A stretch of 64,000 nucleotides of DNA from positions 1 to 64,000 of the forward strand of contig JAQGBZ010000308.1 of the NCBI GenBank assembly GCA_034687125.1, written 5' to 3'. The DNA comes from Neelides folsomi (taxonomy: Eukaryota; Arthropoda; Collembola; Neelipleona; Neelidae). The notes beneath the pieces were generated by a model. That model did not search any database, was not told the DNA's origin, and saw only the letters and a program-made list of their open reading frames with translations. The position numbers and the translations under genes were made by a program. Shown here in pieces: positions 24,201-34,423 of this stretch (position 1 is the stretch's first letter; each line of letters opens with the position of its first letter).

Positions 24201-24646
24201 TATTTTAATTATCAAATGATATTAATTTCACAACACGTTAAAATTAAAAAAAAATATTAAATAAATTTTGGTTATTAGATTGGGGGACATACTGGATTTG
24301 ATAGAACAAGGAATTCGGTAATTGGTAACAAGAACATTGATTTGACTTATTTGGAAGAAGCATACACTTCGGAGCATTGGCTCGTTCGAATATACAGAGT
24401 GAAGAAGCCAGATGAATTTAACCGCCCAAGAATACCCCGCTCTGAGCGGCAAGTCAAGACGAAAGCTAGTCTCACAAAAAAGGTATTAGATAAATTCCTA
24501 ATCAAGTAATCAATATTGATTTCTAATTCTTTACATTTTTCAAGTTAATTTATATGTAATTAAAATTCCAGACGAGCAAAAAACGAAAGGGATCATTGAA
24601 GAATAGGCCAACAATTGTGAAGGGGACGCGGTCCGCTTCAGCTTAA
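21206..24646 (+). CDS. STT3B: oligosaccharyltransferase catalytic subunit STT3B
   Basis: Thirteen exons: 21206-21417, 21501-21609, 21693-21802, 21891-22134, 22249-22447, 22530-22880, 22973-23151, 23261-23451, 23537-23702, 23775-23948, 24056-24169, 24279-24482 and 24572-24646 (TAA); 775 residues, every phase fits. STT3 transfers the preassembled glycan from dolichol pyrophosphate to Asn of N-x-S/T in the ER lumen. Catalytic landmarks are intact: EFDPWFNYR in the first luminal loop, SVSEHQP (residues 368-374, with the catalytic Glu) and WWDYG (about 558-562). Many transmembrane helices precede a luminal C-terminal domain. Wording such as [20 protein letters not shown] and [19 protein letters not shown] matches the STT3B rather than the STT3A paralogue. 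The C-terminus is basic ([13 protein letters not shown]). Introns are all about 70-115 bp. The start codon is the first Met in the conserved frame. Confidence 0.97.
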
Positions 24647-27009
24647 CCACTTAATTTAACTCTTCACAAATTCAATCAAACGGACAAGGTACAGAAAGAT
24701 GAAAGACCAATGGGTGTAATTGTGAAGAATTTGAGATTGTTAAAAAAACATCACTAATAATTGTGTACTGAAATAATGTATTTTAAGTTGACACCTTCAA
24801 TTTTGAAACAGAAAATTATGAAAATGTGATGATTAGGTAATACGTTATTGTTCGTTAATAGGACGTGGCAAATTAATTGTGTAGGGTAATTTCCTTCATT
24901 TATACACTATATAATATTTTACTCTTCCTTCTTATGTATAAATTATTCAGGTGGATTTATAAATTTTATATATTTAATTAGATTTCAATAATGTTTGACG
25001 TACAAAATTATTTAATTCCCGTATGTATAATTTTACAATCGTTGAATAAGCAATTACACATTCTTATACATTTACTATTTTACTTAAATGTTATACGTTA
25101 TTTATTGTTAAAATGTTAGAGTTGTATATTTATTGTTCTTGAAGGTGCACGTAGTAAATAAATCTCGACTACATTATGTGAACTTATAATCACAAATTGA
25201 CTACATTATGTATGAATATTTATGACTTTATTAGATTTATTATTTATAAATATTAGTTACTTAATTTTGAATGTGAATGTAAAAGATATTGATGATTTTA
25301 CATTCATATTCATATAAAGTTTTTAATTCTCAAAATTCAAATTTTGAAGGTTTGTTTCACACGTACTTCATTTGGAAAACCAACAACACTGCAAATATAA
25401 TTACTGTGATCCGATGTGAAACCAAAACAAAATATTTTATTTCAGTTATATTCATATACGAATTTTCAATGATATATATATTAGCAAGGAATATGTAGTA
25501 AATATTTAAGATTAGGCGTAGTGGTATTCGTAATTTAGTATTTTGTTTGAAAAGGACTTTATAATTTGGCCATACAATTAAAAAGTGTACATAATATAGT
25601 TGACTGTTTAAATAATGTCACTGGAAGTTTGTTTGTGCTATTTCCAATTCTTTAAATTTTGATAATTAAGACGAATGTTTAGGATTGGGCGTGTTTATTG
25701 CAAAAATGATGAATATACCAATAAATACATTGATAGCTTTAAGTGTTGGGATACATGAATGTGACATTTATATAAAAAATACATAAATAAATGATGTGTA
25801 TTTCATTATAAATATAAAAAATATAAATGAATAAAGAAACCTGCGATTAAAATTCTTATTTCACATCACCTATTCATTTTATAATCTAAAATTCAATGTA
25901 AATAAATATTTTAAGGCTAATTTCCGACGATGTAATGTTAAAGAAAAGTAACTCTTTGAGGCATTTACAATAAACTAATCAAAAAACTTCATCTACATTT
26001 TTTCTTCGTTTACTCGTCCTTTAACACATTTCCGAATAATTTTTACTTAAATGTTGCTTAATTGATCAGTAAGGACTTACAAACTGCGAGAATGAGCTTG
26101 TCTTTAGGTATCTTTTTCTAGTGATTTAAGGAATTATTTATATAGAGTTTATATACTCATTAAATAGGAAATTAACTATTGAAAAACATTTCCGAGATTA
26201 AAGATTGATTTAACTCACTGTTAATTATATATTGGAATAATTAACAAAATTGAGTCAATAATGGAGTCTTTAATTATTGTGTTATTCCATTTCACGTGTC
26301 CAAGGATCCATAGTGAATTATTAATTATTAAAGATGTTTAAAAATGCTCTTGAAGGGAAATTGTCAATTTATGTTCATTTTAATATTAAACCACATGAGC
26401 ATTTTAGAATATTTGTTAATAATTCGACTGGCATATGAACAGTTGATTGAAAAAGACAATACTACCAACCATTCCCCTTAATATTGTAGTTTGATTGGTG
26501 AAACTGCGAAACAAATAGAAATAATTTTTATAAATAGATATTTATCTAAAGGTACTTTAATTTAAATGAACGTTAAATATAAATAAAAGTATTTTGATGC
26601 ATTAACACATTCTATGGTTAATCTGATTAGTCAAAAATGTCTTAACTCGATGGCACAATTGACCTTGGAATGGTTTGACTATAAGTTTAATAAAAATGGA
26701 TTAACGTGGAGGGAGCGAAAGTAGGAGATTGAGATAAAATCTTCCAGCCATAGGGAAACTTTCGTTACGTACATTTTTCACCATTGGTCTATTTGAGCAA
26801 TTTTAATAGTTAATGCCCTATATGGGCCACAATAGTCAAGAAACCTTTCTTCCTTGCATGTTGGTGTGTTGTGTATATTAAAATTATTCCCATTCTTTCC
26901 CCTTCCTTACCATGAAATTATAAAGAAAGGATAATTATGGTATTTGAAAAGTATGCTCATTAAAAACCACGTAATAAGGGCGGCGTACCTGTATTATAAT
27001 AAACTAGTC
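24647..27009. other. STT3B 3' UTR and AT-rich intergenic region
   Basis: No gene was found. The first kilobase probably holds the STT3B 3' UTR (AATAAA near 25155). A 13-bp direct repeat, GACTACATTATGT, occurs at about 25168 and 25199. The rest is AT-rich without visible coding, RNA or transposon structure. Confidence 0.5.
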
Positions 27010-27234
27010 GATTGGGCAAGATTGTAAGGTTTAAACTCCATTATGTATGGTTCCCTATTAAAAAGAACGTTGGACTTTAAATGGGTCTCTGCACGTATTG
27101 TTTGCTCCAAAGTGGGGAACGGAGAGAGCGCATGGAGAAGGGGAGAGAAAATTTCCCGATCTACCCGCTTCATCCATCAGTTCCAGGATAGGCATCCGCA
27201 CGCCAGGAAAGGAATTCAAGGCTCTCGTTCTCAG
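27010..27234 (+). other. candidate untranslated first exon
   Basis: A GC-richer patch in an AT-rich desert that ends in a near-consensus donor (TCTCAG|GTAGGT, boundary 27234). The next gene on this strand is the EF-hand gene 11 kb downstream, which has possible acceptors (for example TTTCTTTCAG near 38563) shortly upstream of its ATG. The link is an inference; the left boundary is unknown. Confidence 0.25.
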
Positions 27235-29901
27235 GTAGGTCATTTTCAATATATTATCAACACACGTATTCATATATCTAGAGATGCTTACCTTAAATGA
27301 AATAAGTATAGTATAAATATAATATAGGATTTATTTGGTTTAATCTGGAGTGAGGTTTTATGCATAATGCCTTTAGCTTAATTCCCTTACTTTTAGTTAA
27401 CTTTTCGGATTAATTTATCGAAGATTAAAAAAGGAATTTAATTAATGATTTTGTGGACTGATTCTAAAGAAGATAATTTAAATTCAGAAGGGACGAAGGA
27501 GGAAATTCTTGGGCTATTTCCTCTTTTATGATTATTGGACTCTGTTTGATGGATGTGCATTGAGGGGTTGCATTTGGCCAAAGGACTGGTGAAAAGTTGT
27601 AAAAAGGGACTTGGTTCGAAATGTATTAGAAAGGAACTGCTTTTGCATTCAATCTCAACTTGGTGATGACTACAAATCTCGGGCATGGTTTGGACTTCCT
27701 TTACATCAACATTGGCACATTTGAGGTTTCGGCTGCAGAATGTTAGCATATTATGAAAATTGGGAAATAGGGAGAAGTTTGGAAAAACTTTTACATTTCT
27801 TAACATCCTTTATGCATCTTATTCTTAAGTTTGGAGTTAATTCTATATAGATTTAGAGTGGAAAGTTGAGCTTGTTTGAGAATTTGTCCCATACAAAAAA
27901 ATAATCAATGTGACCAGCACGCATTCAACTAATATTTTAATTAATTTTTATTTTATTAATTAGTTTATTTAAAAATATAAGTTGGGTTCATCCCGAACCT
28001 TTGTATTGTATTGTTAATTAAAAATGAAATGAAGACTTTAGATTTTTTCATTTTAGTGTTCACTTTCATACTCTTTGAATAACTATTTATTCTGAATTCT
28101 CTATAAAAAGTTCCAATAGCGAAAATTGTAATCTCAATTTCACATTGAAGATTCCAATTCTGAGGAGAAATGATGCATCAAGTGGAAGGAGTGATGTCGA
28201 AAAAGACATGATTTCCATTTCATTAACCTCAACTTTAGATCTATGAAGAAAATCTTGATCAAAAAAGCCCAATCATATGATCTAAATATGATTTTGATTA
28301 GAAGTTTATATCTTAAGGGCACAATCACAAGTCTCATACAGTCGAATTTTAGAATTTTACCTGTTTAAGGAAACCAGTATAAATGAACTTATATTCAATT
28401 CATTCAAAAAAGCATAAGAAATATGGACACTATATAAAAAAATCCAAGAAAATGACTTTAAATTAAAAATCATATTTTTGATCATTTTCCCTTCTCATTT
28501 CCGTTCAATCTCAAATAGTGTAGAATCCCCTTCAGATAAGTAACAATCAAATTGAAATTTTTTCGTGTAATATTAAACCCAATACTAATGGAAAACTTTC
28601 CGTGGTATGGGCATGGGACATCAAATCATCATATTAGGATACATTTAGTGAATAGTGTAATTTGGCATGAATTACCTTTATAAAATATAATCAATCTTTA
28701 GCAGAGTTTTACATCCGCTCAGATTTGTGTGCTTTCATTAATGTCAGTATTTAAGATTCAGAGAGTAATTTTTAAAATCTAAATGAACCAATTTTTCTTG
28801 AGATTGAAGAATCATTACATGTATAGCCATAAAAAAGAAAAAAATGGTCAACATCTGTATTTTCGAGGTTTAAGAAAAATAGAAAAATATGGGGTCTTTG
28901 TGGGTTTGGGAAAGACATAATCATAAAAGTAATTTAGCTATTTTCTTGACGGTTTCTTTTCATGCATCCTTTTACATTATTAATAATAAATTATTATCCA
29001 ATATGACTACATAAAAATGAAGTGCAACAGGAAACAATAAATAAAAATGTACAACAGAACATTCCAATATTCATATGGATAACATATGAAAAACGTCCAC
29101 GATAAAAAAGCAATAAAAAATAATCTAATATAAATATAATCGTTAAATAACAGATATTTAGTGACATCGTTGTCAAAAAATGTAAAATCAGAAAAGTTTA
29201 TTAAACCAGTTTGAACAAATTTTATGCCCCCATTCAAATGCATTAATATTTTTTATGTATGGTATTTACATAATATTTGCCAAAGAGTCGGGAAATGAAA
29301 AGGCAACTAATTGGATCTAAAGCAGAAAACATAAAGTATATTAGTTGGTATAATCCGAAAGAGTAATTAATCACTTAAATAAAAGAGGTAATAGGAGCAA
29401 GGTGATATCAAATTGAATAAGCTGATCATTACACAGTGAGGAAAGAATCCGTTGTGTAATTCTTACTAACAAGACCCGTTTGCTCCTGCCAACCGAATCA
29501 TGAGGAGAAACAAAAGCTTTTTTGACTTTCCCTTCAATGACAGCGAGAGCGGAATCGGTTTCAATCATTCTTTCGCTCAGAGCTTATGCGAATCGGCTAT
29601 TGAAAAATGTATTTGGAGTAATAAAGACACACTTTCTCTTCTTTCTCACGCTACGGGAGCCATCGGCTATTTGTCATCATTTAAACCCTCATTTATCTCT
29701 TCCTTTTCAATTTATGGCCATTTGATATGAAAAACTATTCCTTGTTAAAATCAATAAAATTCCCATTTAATACCAAGTAATATTTCATGAAATTGTTGAA
29801 TAGCAAGGCCAAGTAAAACTCGTTTAAAATGATGGGCGTTTAAAAATGGATGTTCAAAAGGTCATTTATTATATTGGTAAATACAATTAGATTCGATTTC
29901 G
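27235..29901. other. intergenic region, no gene seen
   Basis: 2.7 kb of AT-rich sequence. Several 60-120-codon open frames on both strands show no family resemblance or codon pattern and are treated as chance. No tRNA, array or transposon ends were recognised. Confidence 0.5.
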
Positions 29902-30788
29902 ATTGATGAGTTCAAAGTGCAATTCAAATCTATTGAATGTAAATTGAGTGAGGTTAAAGAAGAATTGGAAGTTGTAAAAAATCCAAATAATTATTGTGTT
30001 TCTTTGGCTCACGATTCTCAAATGGACTTAACCGAATTTCAACCGTCTACCAAATCTCAACACAAAATCCAAATCATCATCTAATTATGAACATCATAAA
30101 TGAACATAGTGAAAGACGAGCCAAGAAAAACTGTGGTATTCTCTGGAATTAAAGAAAAGGCTAATATCGAAAAACTCCTCGCTTCTCTCAGTCCAAATAT
30201 CAAAAAAGATCAAATAACTTATGGAAGAATCGGAAAAGCTCCTGCTGAAAACTCATCACATCTCAAGACCGCTCCGCATCAAATTTGCAACTCCTGAAGT
30301 TAAATCGGATGTTATAAAAAATTACGACAAAATGAGAACATCTTCATTTACTATGCGTCCCGACCTCACAAAACTTCAACAAAGGGAATGGGAAATTAAA
30401 ATGGGTTATATTTAAACTTCTTATGTTCTATTCTAAATAAATTAAAATTAATTGTATTGGATTAAATCATTAATTAAACTTAATGTACAAAAATTGTAAA
30501 ATCAACACTTAATTTGTATAATTTATAATCTTTTATTAGATAACAAATATTCTTCGTATTGAATTAATTGTCTATTTCTAAAAATTCATTTTCTACATAT
30601 TGTATTCAAATTCTTATTATAATCTTGTATTTCTTATTGTATAATTATTATATTAAAATTGTAATTTTAGGGTTCACTTAACTACCTATGCGTGATCTCT
30701 AGTTCGTCTAGCAATTGTAAGCTATAATTATTATGAAATATTTTTGAAATTTGCTTTTCTGAACAAACCCATTACATTACATTACAAT
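29902..30788 (+). mobile_element. decayed non-LTR retrotransposon (LINE), ORF1 fragment and 3' tail
   Basis: The first frame (about 29902-30067) reads as a heptad-like coiled coil (FKVQFKSIECKLSEVKEELE) ending in a stop. The next frame has an RRM-like start (KTVVFSGIKEKANIEKLLAS, then ITYGRIGK). After a frame change comes SRPLRIKFATPEVKSDVI and RPDLTKLQQREWEIK. Coiled coil, RRM and the PDLT-x-Q-x-R-E motif in this order are typical of LINE ORF1 proteins of the CR1/jockey/L1-like sort. About 350 bp further on are three ATTAC units (30771-30785), a simple-repeat tail as found in several LINE clades. No reverse transcriptase or endonuclease was seen. It is broken by at least one stop and one frameshift and is not functional. 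Confidence 0.7.
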
Positions 30789-32848
30789 TAAAAACAAATT
30801 TTAAACCACTAATCTCAGATTAAAATTTTATTAAGGCAAATTAACTAAAAATTTATTATTATATTAATCATATTTTCACAATAGAAGTGAATATGCCACA
30901 TTGGAATTAATTCATATGCACTTTGGATAATAAATGTTGTGCAATAAAACAATAATTAATGGGAAAATGCATAGAATAAAAGAGTGAGAAAGCGTCGGGT
31001 TTATCAAGAAAATAAAGTCCGGGACAAAAGTTTTTTGTAATTTATTAACCAACCCCCAGTCCGACCTTATGGTGGCAATAAACCTTCTCACTTCCACTTC
31101 CTCAAGAGCAATAAAATAAAAACTTGTTTCATCACCCTCTTGGTGAAATATAAACTTTGAACTTTGAGCTGTCTGGACTTTCTCTGTATCAAAAACACGT
31201 TTAGTTTTTTTCCTTTAGTACCCATTCGGTGCGTCTGCATGTCATGTTTTCATACAAGTTGAAAAAAGTAAAACTACCTGAGTACCTGAGTTGTACGCGT
31301 TTGAGTTCCAAACATTTTAAAATACTTTCTATTACAACATTTATAATAATGTTAGTTATTTGTAATATAGGCATGTATAAACAAAACTCTTGGAATATGG
31401 TTATGAGTAAGTATGATAAAAACATATTTATCTAAATGTAAGTAGGTAATAAAAAGAAAGGTGATGTTAATGATATTTATTATAATACATAATATACATA
31501 GAGTAATATATAGAGATATGAATATAAACATCTGTACCTACAAAAGTAATGTAATTTACTACATCAGTTATCATTTAAAAATAAGTAATAAATAATAATC
31601 TTAGAAAACTTTTGTTAAATATATTCGAATTGACAAATGTGTTTGCAACTTTTTTCCGGGAGTTTTTCAAGAATTTTTCCTCCATGTCAGTTTGGACAAT
31701 TTTGTAAGTCAAAAGTCAGGTTGTAGTGGGAAAGAAAAAGAGTCAAGTGGGGGACGAGGAAGTGAAATTCGGAGAAGCGGACTCCTAAAACTCTTTGAAA
31801 GATGTAAAACGAAAGTTAAAATAAGATTCTCTCCTAAAGGGCGAGTTGAATGGAAGGATGATGAAGCTTTTTTTCTTTTATCCCATTTTCCATTATTGAA
31901 TGTTGTTAAGAAAGGAAACGAGGCAAGAAGAGAAGTTTCTCATTTAACAAAGGGGAAAGAAACTTTATGCTCCTCTTATCATCTCCCAAATACCCGGGAC
32001 AATGAAGGAAGGGAAATCTCCTTAACATTCAAAGAACTCATATCATACTTAAGATGGATCTTCCCTTTATGTAAATTCTGAAGAATTGGAAATCTGGAAA
32101 TATACACCTAATTGGATCCTTCTTTTCAATAATTGAACTCGTCCAAAAAGATTTCCATATTTCTATCCAAAATACAATCCCAATGGTTTAACTGAGAATG
32201 ATATATCTCCAAGTGAGGTTCATATCAGCATATTTACTATGATATACGTACCTTTATGTATGTGTAAGTGAGAATAATCTCCCTCTATTTCCAATTTGAG
32301 CTCACCTATGGTGGTTGAAATATTAATGAGGGCAAATATGAAATATAGAGACCGGGGCTTGGGGCTTTGGGCCCTCCATGAAGAAAGGGGTCCGAGGGTT
32401 TGGGGAAGATTTGTTTGCTCTCCTTCAAAATTATAATTTAAAACATGGAGCGTGGAAGGTGGAAATTAATATAATGCTTCGGAGAAACTCTGGAGGTGAA
32501 ACTTGAATAATAAATACCGATCAAAGAAACCATTCATAGACCTTCACTAATTTACGCAATATGTCAAAAGCGGTGATCCTTCGCAGCGAGACAAATTAAT
32601 AAATAAAATGGGCTAAGTATATGAAAGATAAGAAAAAATTATTTTCATCTATAATTTCTTTAATATTCTTCTTGAAACTGAAAGCACTCTGAACCCTAAA
32701 GGTTTTGTGCATTATTTATAAATATTACGATACAAAGATGTGCCTTAAACAATACAGTTTTGTAAATAAATAGTTAAACTTACTATATTACTACATTCAG
32801 TACATACACTATAAAAATACTTACCTGGAATATATTACTTTGACATAC
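30789..32848. other. intergenic region, no gene seen
   Basis: AT-rich, with a more balanced, purine-rich patch at 31700-32080 that carries a 129-codon open frame without an ATG start and without family resemblance. Nothing else supported. Confidence 0.45.
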
Positions 32849-33008
32849 CTATCTTTAAAGTATGAGCCTTCGTGGTTTCGTGAATGGAAACATCAGCTCC
32901 TGTTTGGATCATTTCTTTCATATCATATTTATCATTATGGAGAACAGAAGCTAAACGACGAGCATTAGTGTCTGACGCTAGGATCATTATTTGCCCTTTG
33001 TGTGCCAA
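32849..33008 (-). pseudogene. orphan coding-like exon, possible gene fragment
   Basis: On the minus strand 53 codons read LAHKGQIMILASDTNARRL, continue through SVLHNDKYDMKEMIQTGADV and end SIHETTKAHTLKIG at a good donor (GTATGT, boundary 32849). An AG lies just before the Leu codon but lacks a pyrimidine tract. The composition is protein-like, unlike the flanking AT-rich DNA. The combination ILxxDT ... GADVxxHExT loosely resembles the metallo-beta-lactamase fold of tRNase Z/ELAC proteins (GDT ... ADVLVHEAT), but the Gly of GDT is missing and the spacing is unusual. No partner exons were found within several kilobases on either side. It may be a fragment of a duplicated gene, an exon of a distant gene, or chance. 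Confidence 0.3.
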
Positions 33009-33855
33009 CTCTTTCCCATATAATTATTTAATCATCCATTGACTCCAAACCACATAGAATATCTCTCTATATTTTGTACATTGGTGAATATTCGAGCAAA
33101 CCACATTGCATATCTGCATATACCTAAATATATAAAACACATACGTAGTATTTCTTACTTTGCAACAATGTACAAGTACAACTACAATGTAGGAAATGTG
33201 TATTTGTATATTCGGTGTCGTGAACACTCTGAACTCTGCACTTTATGTTTGTTCTTTGAATATCAGATGTATTGAAAGTGATGAATTTGGCACAATGGTC
33301 ATTATGATTAATTCAATTGGTCTTGCTTGTCAGGTTTTCAACCTGAGAAAATGAAATGGATTCAGTTCAGTGTGCCCCTATGGAATTCCGTTCATTTTGT
33401 GCGACAGAGGAACGAAGTGGGCAGGGCGGAAATCCTCGTTGACCAACTTATAAACCCTATTAAATAATATTTATTTACCAACTTTATAAAACTTCTCCTT
33501 TCTCCCTTTGTGGAATGCATAGGCAGAGAATGAGGATTTATCATTTTTCCTTTAAACTCCACTGCGGTGTTTTAATAAACCAAGGACCAGTTCAATCAAA
33601 TACACATCATGCATAGATGCGTGTCAGAGGCATTGAACTACTTTTATATTCAGTGCTGGGTATCAACTATTTATTCAATGCTCTGTAATGGAATTCTTCA
33701 AAGTACTGTGGAAATGTATGGAAGTCAATATGGCATTCTTTATTATACTTTATATTTCACTGGCATATGTCATCAATGGAACTATTTATACTGATATTAC
33801 TGATATATGACACGTAGTCATATAATATATACTTCCAAACCTAATATAAGTATTG

Positions 33856-34071
33856 TGAGGATGCGCAGTCCTCACAAGACGGTCGAAGCCTCGCCGTATA
33901 TAATTAGAGCCTCTTGCATCTCTAATTAGCTGCATCATATCCCTGATCAAAGCGGGGTGCGATAAGGAGTAGGCTCGGTTGACCAAAGGGAGTAAGTCGC
34001 GGCACCGGAAATGTCGATTGCGGGTTCGAGTCCCGTCCGACCCTTTCGCACTCTGCGTGAGGAATCCCTCA
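33856..34071 (+). mobile_element. tRNA-like, SINE-type Pol III unit
   Basis: The right half contains a near-perfect tRNA T-arm, GCGGGTTCGAGTCCCGT (34020-34036; GGTTCGA is the Pol III B box), followed by CCGACCC like a 3' acceptor strand. TAGGCTCGGTTG (from 33970) resembles an A box, about 53 bp before the B box. GGGTGCG further upstream pairs with the acceptor at 5 of 7 positions. The left half has three hairpins: 33856-33874 (TGAGGA/TCCTCA), 33879-33897 and 33901-33928 (TAATTAGAG/CTCTAATTA). Another, TGAGGAATCCCTCA, closes the right end. Read antisense, the T-arm gives the GTRTRN phrase common in mispredicted proteins from tRNA-derived repeats. This fits a SINE or pseudo-tRNA better than a working tRNA. 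No target-site duplication was established. Confidence 0.45.
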
Positions 34072-34180
34072 TAGTATCGTAGAATTACATTCAAGGTAGA
34101 AATTATTAATACTCCTATGACTGGAATATGGCTTGTATGGTATGTAGAGTGTTAATACATTAGTATTTTCAATTTACCTA

Positions 34181-34423
34181 TATAGTATTGGAATCTTCAA
34201 TAAGTCATAATCAATGCCGATTACAATTTTTATTTTTTCGAATTTGTAATATTCTATTTACATGTAAATGTATATATCCTGGTTGATTTACTTATGGTTT
34301 GAAGTAAATCATAAATCTTTTATTTCCTTATATTACCAAAGATTAATGTATTTTTATATACTCGAAAAAAATAAAAATTGTAATCGGAATTGATCATAAC
34401 TTATTGAAGATTCCATTATATTA
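34181..34423. mobile_element. inverted-repeat MITE-like element
   Basis: Two arms of about 52 bp, 34190-34241 and 34362-34414, are inverted copies of each other with about three mismatches and one indel. They begin GGAATCTTCAATAAGT and run through CCGATTACAATTTTTATT. The centre holds a smaller inverted pair, ATTTACTT ... AAGTAAAT (about 34286-34309). Length about 240 bp, no coding capacity. The outermost bases are only loosely inverted, so the exact ends and target duplication are unclear. It lies 110 bp from the tRNA-like unit. Confidence 0.7.

Noticed and set aside
29500-29730. Overlapping 76- and 67-codon + strand frames in a GC-richer patch
   Set aside because: No conserved motif or splice context; overlapping frames on both strands point to low local stop density rather than coding.
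31692-32081. 129-codon + strand frame
   Set aside because: No ATG start, no splice context and no recognisable motif; explained by a local purine-rich patch with few stops.
33786-34094. 102-codon minus-strand frame containing GTRTRN
   Set aside because: It is the antisense reading of the tRNA-like T-arm and hairpins; such phrases are typical of repeat-derived false genes.
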